In this document: positions 1 to 10,794 of the stretch, in pieces | Layout of the letters: every line of letters begins with the position of its first letter | Position numbering within the stretch: position 1 is the stretch's first letter | Position numbers and translations under genes: made by a program | DNA from: Epiperipatus broadwayi | Taxonomy: Eukaryota; Onychophora; Udeonychophora; Euonychophora; Peripatidae | Assembly: GCA_028023455.1 (NCBI GenBank) | Contig: JAQFVV010006294.1 | Span: 1,446,001 to 1,510,000, forward strand | Direction of reading: 5' to 3' | Length of the DNA stretch: 64,000 bases | The notes under the pieces: generated by a model | Databases searched by the model: none | Told to the model about the DNA's origin: nothing | What the model saw: only the letters and a program-made list of their open reading frames with translations

Positions 1-289
1 AAAGATCCAAGGAACTTCTAAAAAATTTACTCTGAAAATAGATACAATACAGCATATTAAAACAAAATCAGAAAATAGACATAATTTACGAATTTCATAT
101 TTAAATAATTACTAAACTGAAATGAATTCAGTATAGAAAGAAAATAAATTAGAGACTTTAAACACGTAATTTTTTATTTTTCATTTCTAATTAGGAAAAT
201 CTACAAGCACTTTACAAATATACACACTCACATTACTATGTACATAATATGAAGACATACAACAAAGATACATTTTACATATATCAGAC

Positions 290-388
290 CTGATTTTCCA
301 ATTGTGGATCAGCTCCATGTTTTAAGAGTAACATAATTATTTCTTGATAATTATCATTCACAAAAACAGCCATTAATGGGGTTTGATC
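290..388 (-). CDS. ankyrin-repeat exon (one complete repeat)
   Basis: Read on the minus strand, this 99-nt exon encodes exactly 33 residues beginning DQTPLMAVF and containing the helix-2/loop signature LLLKHGADP, which is one canonical ankyrin repeat. The acceptor is a T-rich tract ending TTTTTCAG; the donor is CAG|GTCTGA, weaker than consensus. The exon starts in phase 0 and would end in phase 0. It follows the exon at 9104-9220, whose frame joins without a break. If the donor is not used, the frame stops two codons later (TGA at 284-286) and an AATAAA occurs near 172, so a terminal exon is possible. The exact 33-residue length favours splicing and continuation beyond the window. Ankyrin repeats bind protein partners; the gene itself is not identified. 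Confidence 0.75.
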
Positions 389-1208
389 CTGAAAAATACA
401 AAATTCTTCTTATATAACCAGTGCATGTATATTTTTTAAAAATGCTTATTTTAGTCTATATACTATAATACAATAATAAGTAACAATGGCAAATATAATA
501 ATTGATCAAATCGTTTATAAATCTTAAAGTAGAATAAATTATGTAATAGTTATTTAAAATAAATATTTAAATAATTTAACAAGAGTTCAAGCTTATTAGA
601 GAATACCCATTAACTAAAAAATACCTTTCTAATGTTCTGAAATATCATAATAATCAAAAAATAAAAAATGTTAGTGAATTAAAAAAAAAAAGCACATAAA
701 ATATAAACAGGTTAAACACAGTATTATAGTGATCTTCATTCTAAAGCCTTGTGGATTAAATGAGACCATATAACAATAATTTAATAATAAGCCCCTTATG
801 CCCTCATGATATATCTCCAATTTAAAGCTCTAAATCCAATATTAAATGTAAATATTATATAATCAGATTAATGTAATTTTAATATCTACTGAATGTATAT
901 TTACAATATGTTCAATATATTATATTAAAAATATATTTTAAAATTTGTACAGATTTAGAAAACTATAATTGAGGTGCATTTTTTTTTATGCATTTAAAAA
1001 TATTTAATAGTAAAGATTTCTCTTTTTTTCTTACACTTTCTTGTAGTAAAGTCCTAATTGTCTTTGAAGACCATCTATTTTTCTATTTTAAATAGCACAT
1101 TATAAATGATAGTAATGTGCTAAAAAAAACTTGATTGAAATTCCCAAATTACTACAACAGTTAGACAATAATCAAGTTCTTTATCATCTAATGATAAAAA
1201 AAAAAAAA
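389..1208. other. AT-rich intronic sequence
   Basis: This lies inside the presumed 8.7-kb intron between the exons at 290-388 and 9104-9220. It is AT-rich with poly-A and poly-T runs; I see no gene or recognisable element. Confidence 0.5.
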
Positions 1209-2613
1209 GGTAATAGTATGAATATTGAATCCTACCATCTGATGGCACTCTTTTTCGTCCAATTCACATCAGTATACCGATTTACGGGCCATATTATGGT
1301 AAAAGATTTTTTTTTTTTTTTCAAACAGTTTTTATTATTTTTTCATCAGCGATGTAAACCACCAAAGTTTTTTTTTATTACATAATTTACGGTAAAAGAT
1401 TTTTTTTTTTTTTTTTGGTTAATTTATTACGAGGCTTTTTTTCTTCAAATCTTTATGCTACAGTAAGCTTTATATGATAGCGAAAAGTTCTTCCTTAATT
1501 TTTTGGGCCTTTAATTTTAAAAAAAGACATAAACAGTTAGTTTTTAAAGAACTTTTTTTTTTAAGCCGGGGGGGGGGGGGAGGCGGGGAAGGTTTGTTTT
1601 GATTTTTAATTATCGACTTCTTTTTGGATTTTCTTTTTGAACATTTTATTATGTTACCACACAATTCTTTATTATTATTTTTTTGTGGAGCCTTTTGAAT
1701 ACACTCTTAAACACTTCTTTTTTTTTTTTGTATAATAAAATATTACCTACTTTAACTGTTTATCAAATATTACCTACCTACTTTATAATCATGTGAACAA
1801 CAAAAACAACAACAAGTTTTCCATAAAATAATTTATTGAATCAAAGAGAAATGAAACTTTGGACAAGTTATGAACCAAAACAAGTAAAAAAAAACAAAAA
1901 AATGCCATTTTCGGGGGCATATAAAAACAGTAGCCAAAAGTAACACACAAATAAAATAACAGGGAAGTCTCAAAGCTGTAAGTAACAGGACTTTGGAGCC
2001 TTCGAGCCAACTTCCCTTATGTAGACCTACATAGGTATGCTTGCATGAGTTTCTCTTTCTAGGAAAACACAATATTGTGCATCCACTTGTGTGGATGGCC
2101 AGAAATTCACTCAGCTTCGACCAATTCAGACAACTTGCAGACAACATTTGACAGTTCTTGCACGGATTCGCGCATAAACGGGCATTTGCACACAAAATTG
2201 GAAAAAACTCTGCTGAAAAGAAGAACCTTTTCAAATTGTGTGCAGTTCAAAAGTGTACGGAAGCGTGTGTGATGACATAACAATTTTTAATATGGAATAC
2301 TAATTCCACTATGCTTTCTAAAAAATTTCCGACAATGAATTTTTGCAGAGTTTCATCTCTTTCAAATATGACCACCATCAAATGAGACCATAGCGAGAGT
2401 TCAAGAGCGCTCATTTGACAAATACTGTCGCAATGCAATGGGTGCAGTATTTCATCACGTAATTGTAGAATATATCATCCTCAGGCGTTACGGCTCTAAA
2501 AGCACCTCTTGTACTATCAGCCATAAGTTAAGGCTGCTAAAACAGTATTTTGATGTGTGTTTTGTGAAAAACAGCGCCATCAGATGGTAGGGTTCAGTAT
2601 TCATACTATTACC
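1209..2613. mobile_element. DNA transposon-like element with 38-bp terminal inverted repeats
   Basis: The left end (1209-1246) and the reverse complement of the right end (2576-2613) match at 36 of 38 positions. Both begin GGTAATAGTATGAATA and run to CTACCATCTGATGGC. Weaker similarity continues inward for about 30 bp. Both flanks are A-rich, so a target duplication cannot be judged. The interior is about 1.33 kb, includes a more GC-rich stretch near 1990-2440, and contains a run of G at about 1568-1579. Short ORFs in the interior show no transposase signature I recognise, so it is probably non-autonomous or decayed. The superfamily is not assigned. Confidence 0.7.
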
Positions 2614-4827
2614 AAAAAGAATCTTCAGCAACATTTGTTTGGATGATTATAAACTTGAAAATGAAAGCCAATTTAAATAATTTTGGTAGCATTTTAAGTA
2701 GAAAGATAGACTTAGAATACAGATCCCAAGGTGCTGCTGATGCTTTTAATAAATTAAATAATACAGTATTCTATCATAGTAAAATAACTGCTGCAAAATA
2801 AATTAATTATATAGAGCTGTTATTTAACCTAATTTTTTGTATGGACTTTGATATCTTGTCAAAAAATATAAAAACATTTGAAAAATTTCATTTAAAGATT
2901 CTCAGTAAAATTTTAAAATACAATGACACGATCACAAGACACATCAATATATTTTTCAATTTCCTGGATGTTATACCATCATCATCAATATTTTTAACCA
3001 TTATGGACTATTTATCCGATTATAGTTCCTCTTCTCAGCATCACGTCAATGAATTTCCTTATTTCATCCATTTATCTTACATGCATCTCATAATTTTTTG
3101 GAATTCAATTTAAGACTTCAACTGTCCATTTATTATCATTTCTTTTAACAACATATCCAGCCCACGTATATTTCAGTCCCTTAAACCTTTTAATAATGTC
3201 AACGGTATCTGATTGTTCTTTCACTCGAGTATTTCATTTTGATCTGTTTTTCTTAATCACAAAAACATCTCTTCATATTTTGTTGAGTGATTAGAAGTCT
3301 CTGTATTACACTTCAGTTAAATTCCCAAGTTTCAGATTCATAAATAAAAATCAGTAAATACATCTATCAAAAAAGTTTTCTTTTCAAACATATAGATATT
3401 TTCTTTTTAATATCAAAATTTAATTCTATGATTAATTTCATCCATTATGTTTCCGTCAGTAATATTAATCTGATCTAGGTATTTGAAATTGTTAACTTCT
3501 AATTTGTTATTATCAATTTTTATTTTCTTTTTCTGAGAAAATCCTTTAAACACTACTTAAGCCTTTTTAGTATTTATCTTTAATATTTCTTTTTTACTTT
3601 TATCTGTTAACTCTTGCAACATTTCTTGAAACTCAGTAATACTATTTGTAAAAGCAACTACATCAGTTGTAAATTCTATACGATTTAAATAATCAACATA
3701 TATTTTTATACCTTAGATTCCCATTTTAATCTACAAAATACTTATTGTAAAACTGCTATAAAACGTTTTAGAGATATGACATTACTCTGTTATACAACTT
3801 TATCACTGTAAATCATAGTATCACCACATAATCTAATTACTGTTATTACATTTTGATAAATATTCTTCAAAATATGACAATATCCTGGATCTATATCTTG
3901 ATAATCTAAAGTAATCACTGTGAAAATGCTTATAAAAATAAATACTTTTTAATAATCTTCATAATCTAAAATAAATTGACAATTCATATGTACTGATCCT
4001 TTCTATAACATCTTTCAACACTTAAATCTGATCCATTGTCGTAAAACCATTTTTAAATCTAGCTTGTTCTTTAGTTTGCTGTCAATAAGTTATAATTATC
4101 TTGGTAATGATTTTATGTAAAACTGAAAAAAAGACAGTTCAATAATTTATAATTTCTACTTTACCATCTTTCATAAATATCAATATTACTGCTGATTCTT
4201 CTGATCATTTGGTATATCTTTATCATTTAAACATTTAATATATAGTTTTGCCAACAATTTTTCTATTTCTTCATTTATTTATTTTTAAGATATTCCTGGA
4301 GCTTTTCCTTTCTTCAAAGATTTAATTGGCAAGTCTCATCTTTTCATTTAAAATGCCCGACAATTCATAAGATATAATAATTACAATGATTATTTTGTTT
4401 TCTTATTTTCTATTACTATATAATTATTTGTAGAAATCTTTCCACACATTTCAATGATGTATCCCTCTTTTTAGTAATAGTTCCATATTTGCTTATTATT
4501 ACTGAAATAACTTTTCTTTAAATATCAAAATATTATTTTATATTTTTGAAACTTTTATTCTCTTTTATAGTTTTTCTTGCCAATTCCCCAATATATTTTC
4601 TCATATCATTATTCTTTTAATGTAACATTTTATAAAACTTTAAATATTCTTATATTTCTTCTTTTCTTTACACATTGTCTCATCTTAATTGAAAATTTAC
4701 TAGTAAATTGCCTTTTGTTTTTGTATCACATATCTTCTTTAACTTAATAGAATATCAGTTATCTTCTTGTTGATCTCAGTTAAGTTTGAACTGTCTTCAA
4801 AGTCTATCAATATTTTAAAATGATTAC

Positions 4828-5139
4828 CAAGTTTGAATTTAATTTCAATGAAGTTTTCTGAAGGTTAAGAATATCAGCTGTTAATACTGTCTTTTTTAAT
4901 AGTTTTCATCATTCTGTTTTTATATTAATATGTCTTTTATCTTATTAATTACTTTCTATATTGAATCTATTAAAAACATTATAATCTTGAAATACATATT
5001 TTCTGTTAATTAAAAATAATAAGCAAGTTATAATTTAAATTCAAGGGAATGTTTCTGAAGATTAGGAATATAAACAGTTAATACTGTCTTTTTTAATAAT
5101 TTTTGTTTTCCCAGTTTTACATCAATGTGTACTATATAT
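4828..5139. repeat. internal tandem duplication inside RTE copy 1
   Basis: Sequence from about 4828 (gaatttaatttcaatgaag) recurs from about 5023 in the same orientation, including the shared words agttaatactgtctttttta and cttgaaatacatattttct. The second unit continues past the hAT-type insertion to about 5740. The other RTE copy has the segment once, so the duplication arose in this copy, before the hAT-type insertion split unit 2. Confidence 0.65.
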
Positions 5140-5647
5140 CAGTGGTCTTCAACCTTTTCACACCCACGGAACAGTAAAAATAAGGATAAGATTCCGCGGA
5201 CCAGCAAAAATAATGATAAGATTTTGCAGACCGGCAGAAGTCTATAGATAAATTTTCTTAAAGATAAACGTAATTGTTATAACTGATCAAAACAACAATG
5301 TTAAATATATAAGATAAAGTTTTATATATATATGGAGTTTATATAATAAAAAACTTTTTTTAAAATTTTTTTAGAAAAGTAATAAAAAATTTAATTCTAC
5401 CCCCCCCCCTCCCCATAAACATCCGTGATAACTAGAAAAACAAATTAATTTATGAATGATTGATTAGATTTTGTTTTCGTTCTATTTTCTTTTTTTTTTA
5501 ATTGGGTAAAAATGAGATGAAAAAATAAATAAAAATTGGCTATATTAATTAAAAGTTTAAACTCTTATTATTTATTATTACAAACTTTTTACTGCCCGTC
5601 TAGCACGTGAACCTGCAGAAAACTTCCCCGGCCCGGCAAGAACACTG
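5140..5647. mobile_element. non-autonomous hAT-type element with perfect 8-bp target duplication
   Basis: The element begins CAGTGGTCTTCAACC and ends GGCAAGAACACTG, giving imperfect inverted ends of the CAGTG...CACTG type known from hAT transposons. It is flanked by a perfect 8-bp duplication, ctatatat, at 5132-5139 and 5648-5655; 8 bp is the hAT hallmark. At 508 bp it has no transposase ORF and must depend on an enzyme supplied elsewhere. It interrupts RTE copy 1 and is therefore younger than that LINE insertion. Confidence 0.88.
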
Positions 5648-6725
5648 CTATATATCTTATTAATCAATGATTACTTCATTTATTAAATCTATTAAGAATA
5701 TTATAATCTTGAAATACATATTTTCTATTAGTCAAAATATAATCCAATTCTGCTGTTTTTTCATTTGATGTTTCCCTGTCCATTTTAATTTAGCATTTTT
5801 GTCAAAAGAAAAAATTCATAATGAATCATTTTTATTTTTCTGAAAATTCCACAAGTCTATGTCTCTATAATTTCTGTTCCAAAGTTAAATTTGCCCACAC
5901 CTCTAATTTTTCAATCACTTTCCAATTTTAGCATTAGTCTCCCATGACAGTTTTAAAGCATTTAGACTGATGAAAAAGTGTTTTATATATTTATATAAAA
6001 AACCTCTACTTTTTTATTGCAATAAGAATTTGATGTGACTTAAACCTGAATTATTGAAATTTGATATCTTCCAGTAAATTGAATAAGTAATCTCACCACT
6101 CTATCTGATATATCATCAATCTCTACAATGATGTTCTTCCTTTTTTTTTAATTCATAATAAGTCCATCCCACCTGTGCTTTCAATTCTTATCACTTTATA
6201 ATAAAACACACATCCATTTTTAAAATTAATTGTCTCATCACCTTTTCTTCCAACTTCACAAAGTCCAACTTGTTCTATTTAATGAGACAGTTCTTTTTTC
6301 AATTCATATAATTTTCCTTCACTTGAAAGTGATTTATATTGTAGATAGATAAATAAAAGTTCATCATTAAGTGGCAGCCTGGATCTGCAATCAGGGAATT
6401 CTTAGCAATCTCTGCTTTTGAACACCAACCATTACTTTGACTGATAACTTTACAGTTTCATGGAAATAAGGATCAAGATTTAGTTTTCTCTGTCATGATT
6501 ACTTCACAAAGATCATTCACACAATGCATTAATTCTATTTTCAAGAAAACTCAACTGATATTTCAGATCATCCCTGTTCATTTACTATGTGAATAATCAC
6601 ATATTAATAACAGATGCAATGGCAAGAACATATGCAGGATCATTATAAATTTGTCCTTCTCAGCCCTTAAAGAGAAATAAAAAAGGTTTCTTTTCAGTTT
6701 ATTGCAAGATCCTTTCAGCTGTCAT

Positions 6726-7200
6726 GACATTATGAAGTCCATTATTGTAAAATCACATCTTCAGTGGATTAGAAATGTGAAATGAATGAACAATAAAAGA
6801 TTTTCTAAAAGATTGTTTTATGGTGAACTTCAGCATGGTTTTCAAGGGAAAGACAGACTTTGTTTATGTTATAAAGATTATTTCAAGAATGTTCTAAAGA
6901 AATGAAATGTTGTTTTATTGGGAAAATATGGTAAATGATCAAATGCATTGGATAGCTATAATTAAGCAAAATATTGAAGTATTTCAGAAATAAAAATGTA
7001 TTTAAGAAAAAATTACAGTATAGTGATGTAAAATATTAAATAAACAGAATAATGAATCTATATGTGAATGTATTTGTAGATGACAGGTTGGTTTGTATAG
7101 TTCTCACAAAATTCATCTCTAGTGTATTATCATTTTTATTTTTTTATTTTTTTCCTCTCTCTTGGAGATGGAATGTCCATGAATGGCTGCAGCTGCATTT
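6726..7200 (+). mobile_element. 3' end of a LINE (non-LTR retrotransposon), plus strand
   Basis: Around 6795-6990 the plus strand reads, with frameshifts, like the C-terminal part of a widespread invertebrate LINE family, including FYGELQHGFQGKDR and CYKDYFKNVLK. It ends in an AT-rich tail after about 7195. It abuts the 5' end of RTE copy 1 and is probably the same broad family as the decayed LINE at 29820-31640. Only the tail is present, as expected for 5'-truncated target-primed insertion. No intact ORF remains. Confidence 0.55.
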
Positions 7201-8243
7201 ATTTTTTTAAAAGAAAGTGTTTACAATAATTTATTAAAAGTTAAATCCTAAAATTATATCAAATAATAAGATCTGATGATTATGAGAATCTGAAGTACTT
7301 CTATAATTTTGTTGAAATTAAAAGAAGTACTGCATTAACATTGGCAAGAATATTTATATTTAATCTAAATTTCATAATTACTGTTATGATGTAATATTTA
7401 TTAACAATGAGATCATTCCCATTAAACATAAAAAAAATTGTATGTCCACTGCCAGTTCTTTTAATTACTTCTTTACATTTCTATCACTATGACATTACTC
7501 CCAGTAAATCTGCTATTCAAAAAAAATGTGACAAGGTAAAAATTTCTCTGCCAAACTTATTTAACAATTCACATATGGTTAAATCTTGCTGTGCAGCAAA
7601 TCCATTCTACTTGTATATAAGATTATAATTTTTTGAATAATAAATTAATAACTAATATTCTATACAAGCAAATCAAAAAGAAAACATTTAAAATTTTAAT
7701 TTACAATGTGCAACTGTTGTTTTTTCACACCTATCATTTACAAATCTTAGTCCTAAAGTAATATATTCCCATAAGAACAGTTTTGTTTTGTTTTTTAATT
7801 TGGAACATTTTTATTATTTTATTTTTTAAAAAATAATACAAATCATATCCCCCCCCCCCTTTAATTCTTATAATTATATTTTTTTTAAAAAAAACTTTAT
7901 TTTTTTTTTAAATTAGAAATTTCATCTTCAATCCTTTCTTATTTTGTTAATCATTCTTTTAAAAAGAAAAAAATACATATTTTGTTTATCTGTAACTTTT
8001 ATCTTTCTTTTCAAAAGTCTCATAAAATTCTAACACTTTTAAACATCAATTGAAATAAAAATATGACTGAAGCAAATTAATTTCAATTTAATTTTTTTTT
8101 TTTGATATATTTTATTTATAACATTAGAACAATAAAGAATAAATTATTGATAAATTAATATTATTTATTAAAAAAGATAATTTTATCTATTTCAATTAAT
8201 ATTAACTTTAGTTTTTTTAAAAAAAATTAAAGTAAAAGTGACT
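7201..8243. other. AT-rich intronic sequence with homopolymer runs
   Basis: No gene is seen. A run of C at about 7850-7859 lies between A/T-rich runs. The last few hundred bases may be the body of the Penelope-type terminal repeat whose motif is listed at 8244-8271. Confidence 0.4.
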
Positions 8244-8271
8244 CTGAAGAAGACTGTAATTTAGTCAAAAC
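8244..8271 (+). ncRNA. hammerhead-like motif of a Penelope-type terminal repeat (decayed)
   Basis: CTGAAGA is followed by A, then a hairpin with arms GACT and AGTC, then AAAAC where an active hammerhead would have GAAAC. About 50 bases downstream the sequence aaggttttgct matches the end of the PLE at 27602. The CUGANGA and GAAA words are hammerhead core elements, but the extra A and the G-to-A change make activity unlikely. I read it as the 3' end of a lone PLE terminal repeat. Confidence 0.45.
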
Positions 8272-8799
8272 ATAAGATTGTGTATGCATATATGTACAAT
8301 AAAAGGTTTTGCTAAAAAGTGTTTAAAATAGAATGGATAAATTGCATTTATATAAGATATTACAGCAAAATAAAGAAAGTGGTGAATTTAGTAATTTATC
8401 TATCATATTAAAATTACATATATGTATTCTGTCTATTGTTCTTTATATATATATACACACACACATTAATATTTTGGAAATGATGTGATAAATATTTGGA
8501 GTTAAATCTGAACTGTATTTAAGTTAATGGTTAAATTGTTCTTTACATGTAAAATATTTATTCCAATCTATTCTTTTTCATGTATTTACCACTTATATTC
8601 TCCTGTCACTTGAAAAACAATGGAATCAAAAGTTATTTGATAATATAAAAAAAAGTTAAAGGTATTTTAATTTTCTGCAATAGATATTAGGTGTAACAAA
8701 TCTTAGCTGAAAGATTTGTACTATGCAAAAATTTATTTTTGAAATGAATTACACATCATTGAGAGAATTAAAAGACTAAAATGGAAATTACATGAACAT

Positions 8800-8999
8800 G
8801 CTATCAAAAGAATTGATAAGACTGACAACTGAGATCTTAAATTGGATCCAACAAATTTTATAAGATGTATCTAGTGTGATATGGCTGAATGAAATTTAAA
8901 AAATATGCTGGAAAAAGGATGTTAGAGATTGAAATTACTGGAATAAACTCAGAGAAATATTTATCCTGCAGTGAAAAGATAATGATTGAAATGATGATG
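8800..8999 (+). mobile_element. 3' end of an RTE-type LINE, plus strand
   Basis: The plus strand starts with a decayed version of the C-terminal tail seen in RTE elements (a GHA..RID-like start, later LKLDPTNF) and ends in an ATGATGATGAT tail at about 8990. The (GAT)n-type tail matches the 3' ends of the two longer RTE copies in this window. It is strongly 5'-truncated and full of stops. Confidence 0.5.
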
Positions 9000-9103
9000 A
9001 TATATAAATCCTCATATATAATAACATACATTAAAAAAATTAAAAATAAAATTTAGAATAAATACAAAAAAGTTAACAAAAGTAAAAAAAAAAAAAAACT
9101 TAC

Positions 9104-9220
9104 TGATATAAACTTGTTGATATAATACTCTACAAACTCAGACGATGATTCTGTGAGAAGGACTTTCATAATATCGACTCTATTATATTTAGCTGCAATA
9201 TGCAAGGGATTGGAAAAATC
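9104..9220 (-). CDS. ankyrin-repeat exon
   Basis: This 117-nt minus-strand exon encodes 39 residues, starting DFSNPLHIAAKYNRVDIMKV and ending NKFIS. NPLHIAAKYNRVDIMKVLL matches the ankyrin consensus TPLHxAAxxGxxxIVxxLL; a longer insertion follows before the next repeat. The acceptor is TTTTGTCTTTAAAG and the donor is the consensus TCA|GTAAGT. Both ends are phase 0. The frame joins the exon at 25125-25214 upstream and 290-388 downstream to give consecutive repeats. The start of the exon precedes the TPL-like motif, as in the next exon, a modular layout common in ankyrin genes. Confidence 0.82.
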
Positions 9221-9705
9221 CTTTAAAGACAAAATCATAATGTCATAAAATAAAATCCATTTTAAAATACATATATATATATATATATGTGAAAAATCAT
9301 GTTTATTAAATCTAAGACCAATATTTAAAAATTGATTAGAAAAAATGAAGTTTTAAATTTTTGTCACTAAAATTAAAATTTTGTAGATGGTAACAAAACT
9401 TCTATGCATTATTTCAGCCCATTCTCTTAATATGATTATGATATATTTTTCAAATAATAGGATGCAATATAGATTCTTCATGTATTCTATTATCAAGCAA
9501 GTCCAATATAATCTTTTAATGTTTAATATATCTGACTGCTCCATTATTCAACAACCTGAATTAAAAATTCATGTATCAAATCTAACTTTTATATTAATAA
9601 CATATACAATAAATGAAATTAGACTAATGATATCAGTTTTTGTGTATAGCTTTTCAATTATGCATATTTAATTTGCCTGAAGGTTTATGATGATGGTATA
9701 TTATT

Positions 9706-10026
9706 AGATGCGATATGATGGACTATTCCCAACATCTATAAGTGAATGTTGAATGTACAGGCCTTTGATAGAATAACTGTTGGTTAAAGCATTTGCTTAA
9801 ATTCGATTCTATGTAAATACTGTCACTGTGCATATCAGGCCAACATCTGAAGAAGAATGGAGAATACTACTACTCACAATGTTGTGTAATTACTAACCTA
9901 TTTTATTTATTTGTGTGTTATTACTAACAAGTTGTTTGTATTTGGAAAGTTTAAATAAAGTTTAAAATGTTCTATACATTCAACATTCATTCATAGATGA
10001 TGGAAATAGTCCAACATATCACATCT
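9706..10026 (+). mobile_element. tRNA-derived retroposon with inverted tail copy (family B)
   Basis: The first ~55 bases (gatgcgatatgatggactat...) are the reverse complement of the last ~55, so the unit begins with an inverted copy of its own tail. Between them lies a decayed tRNA-like segment with a box-B-like ATTCGATTCTA near 9808, then CTGAAGAAG at about 9851 and an AT-rich tail. The copy at 50205-50490 is the same family in opposite orientation and preserves the tRNA-like part better. Flanks resemble each other (atggtatatt at 9693, atgtatattt at 10027), suggesting a 12-13 bp target duplication with one indel. Confidence 0.65.
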
Positions 10027-10368
10027 ATGTATATTTAATTTATTTTAAAAAAAGTCAGAATAATCTTCTCTTTACTTGATGTATTTTTAGCCTGATCTAG
10101 ATTATTAAACTATTTTATATTTTTATTCTGTAACATTTAATTTATATCTCCTCTTTCTATCTATATCTGAATTTATTATATATTTTATTTTATTTTTCTT
10201 TCATTTTATTACATTAGAATCAGATTTTCTTTTTTAGGACTAAAGATTTGCAATTTTTAAGTTAAATTCCCCTAATTCATAATTGTATTTGTCATATGAT
10301 ACTAATTCATCCATGCCTTTACTATTGTTACACAATGCTTTACTTACTGCCCTCTTTTACAGTTTACA

Positions 10369-10397
10369 GTTTCAATTGCACCAGCAATCTTCTTCAG
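10369..10397 (-). ncRNA. hammerhead-like motif in the left, inverted PLE terminal repeat
   Basis: On the minus strand CTGAAGA is followed by A and a hairpin GATTGC/GCAATT, then GAAAC. The GAAAC is intact here, unlike the opposite terminal repeat at 12376-12404. An unpaired A between CUGAAGA and stem II, and no clear stem I, make it a degenerate or divergent hammerhead rather than a clear active one. Confidence 0.4.
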
Positions 10398-10591
10398 AAC
10401 TACAACATAATTCAAACATATGAATATAAATATAAACATACGTGATCATATAATTTACATTCTATATATACGTCTTATAATCATTATCTATTTATTACCT
10501 TTTAAATTTTTTTTTTTTTTTTACCCTTTTTTACATTCTATATTTATTAATTAAAACCTCCCCTAAACATATATATTCTATTTTTATTCTC

Positions 10592-10768
10592 TATTCACCA
10601 ATATATTTACATAATTTAGAAACAGGGCATAAGTTTGAAAAGAATTGTATAAAAATGATACAATTTAGAGATAATAAAGGGGGTAGAAAAATAAAAGAGG
10701 CTATTTATATTAACAATATTAAGCCAGTTTTGAATAGAGATTTGAATCTGAAAAAAATTTTGATATAA
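10592..10768 (+). pseudogene. Penelope GIY-YIG endonuclease, C-terminal fragment
   Basis: The plus strand encodes about 58 residues ending at TAA (10766-10768). Diagnostic parts are SPIYLHNLETGHKF, RKIKEAIYI and KPVLNRD. They match the C-terminal part of the GIY-YIG domain of the PLE at 25857-26510 (SPIYIHTKETGQKF, RKIKEAILI, EFNRDSG). In PLEs this endonuclease nicks target DNA to prime reverse transcription. The catalytic GIY and YIG motifs and the whole reverse transcriptase are missing, because the fragment is joined directly to an inverted terminal repeat. Confidence 0.75.
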
Positions 10769-10794
10769 AGTAAAAAATAAAAAAAAAATTAAAT

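Larger units (their letters stand above)
2975..6725 (-). mobile_element. RTE-type non-LTR retrotransposon, copy 1 (decayed)
   Basis: This minus-strand copy aligns along its length with the better-preserved copy at 33995-37215. The 3' end near 2980 carries ATCATCATC, the GAT-type repeat tail of RTE elements. The 5' part near 6370-6500 matches the start of the endonuclease region of copy 2. Many stops and frameshifts are present, so no protein is made. The copy holds an internal tandem duplication (about 4828-5022 repeated from 5023) and is split by a 508-bp hAT-type insertion (5140-5647). Without the insertion and duplication it would be about 3 kb, close to copy 2. Confidence 0.75.

Noticed and set aside
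1833-2272. Cys-containing ORFs on both strands inside the TIR element
   Set aside because: No transposase motif on either strand, and both cannot be coding; kept only as element interior.
7276-7300. CTGATGA near 7276 as a hammerhead core
   Set aside because: No pairing stems and no GAAA box downstream.
9706-10026. Classification as a MITE because of ~55-bp terminal inverted repeats
   Set aside because: The interior is a tRNA-like head plus tail,and the left repeat is an inverted tail as in the other retroposons here.
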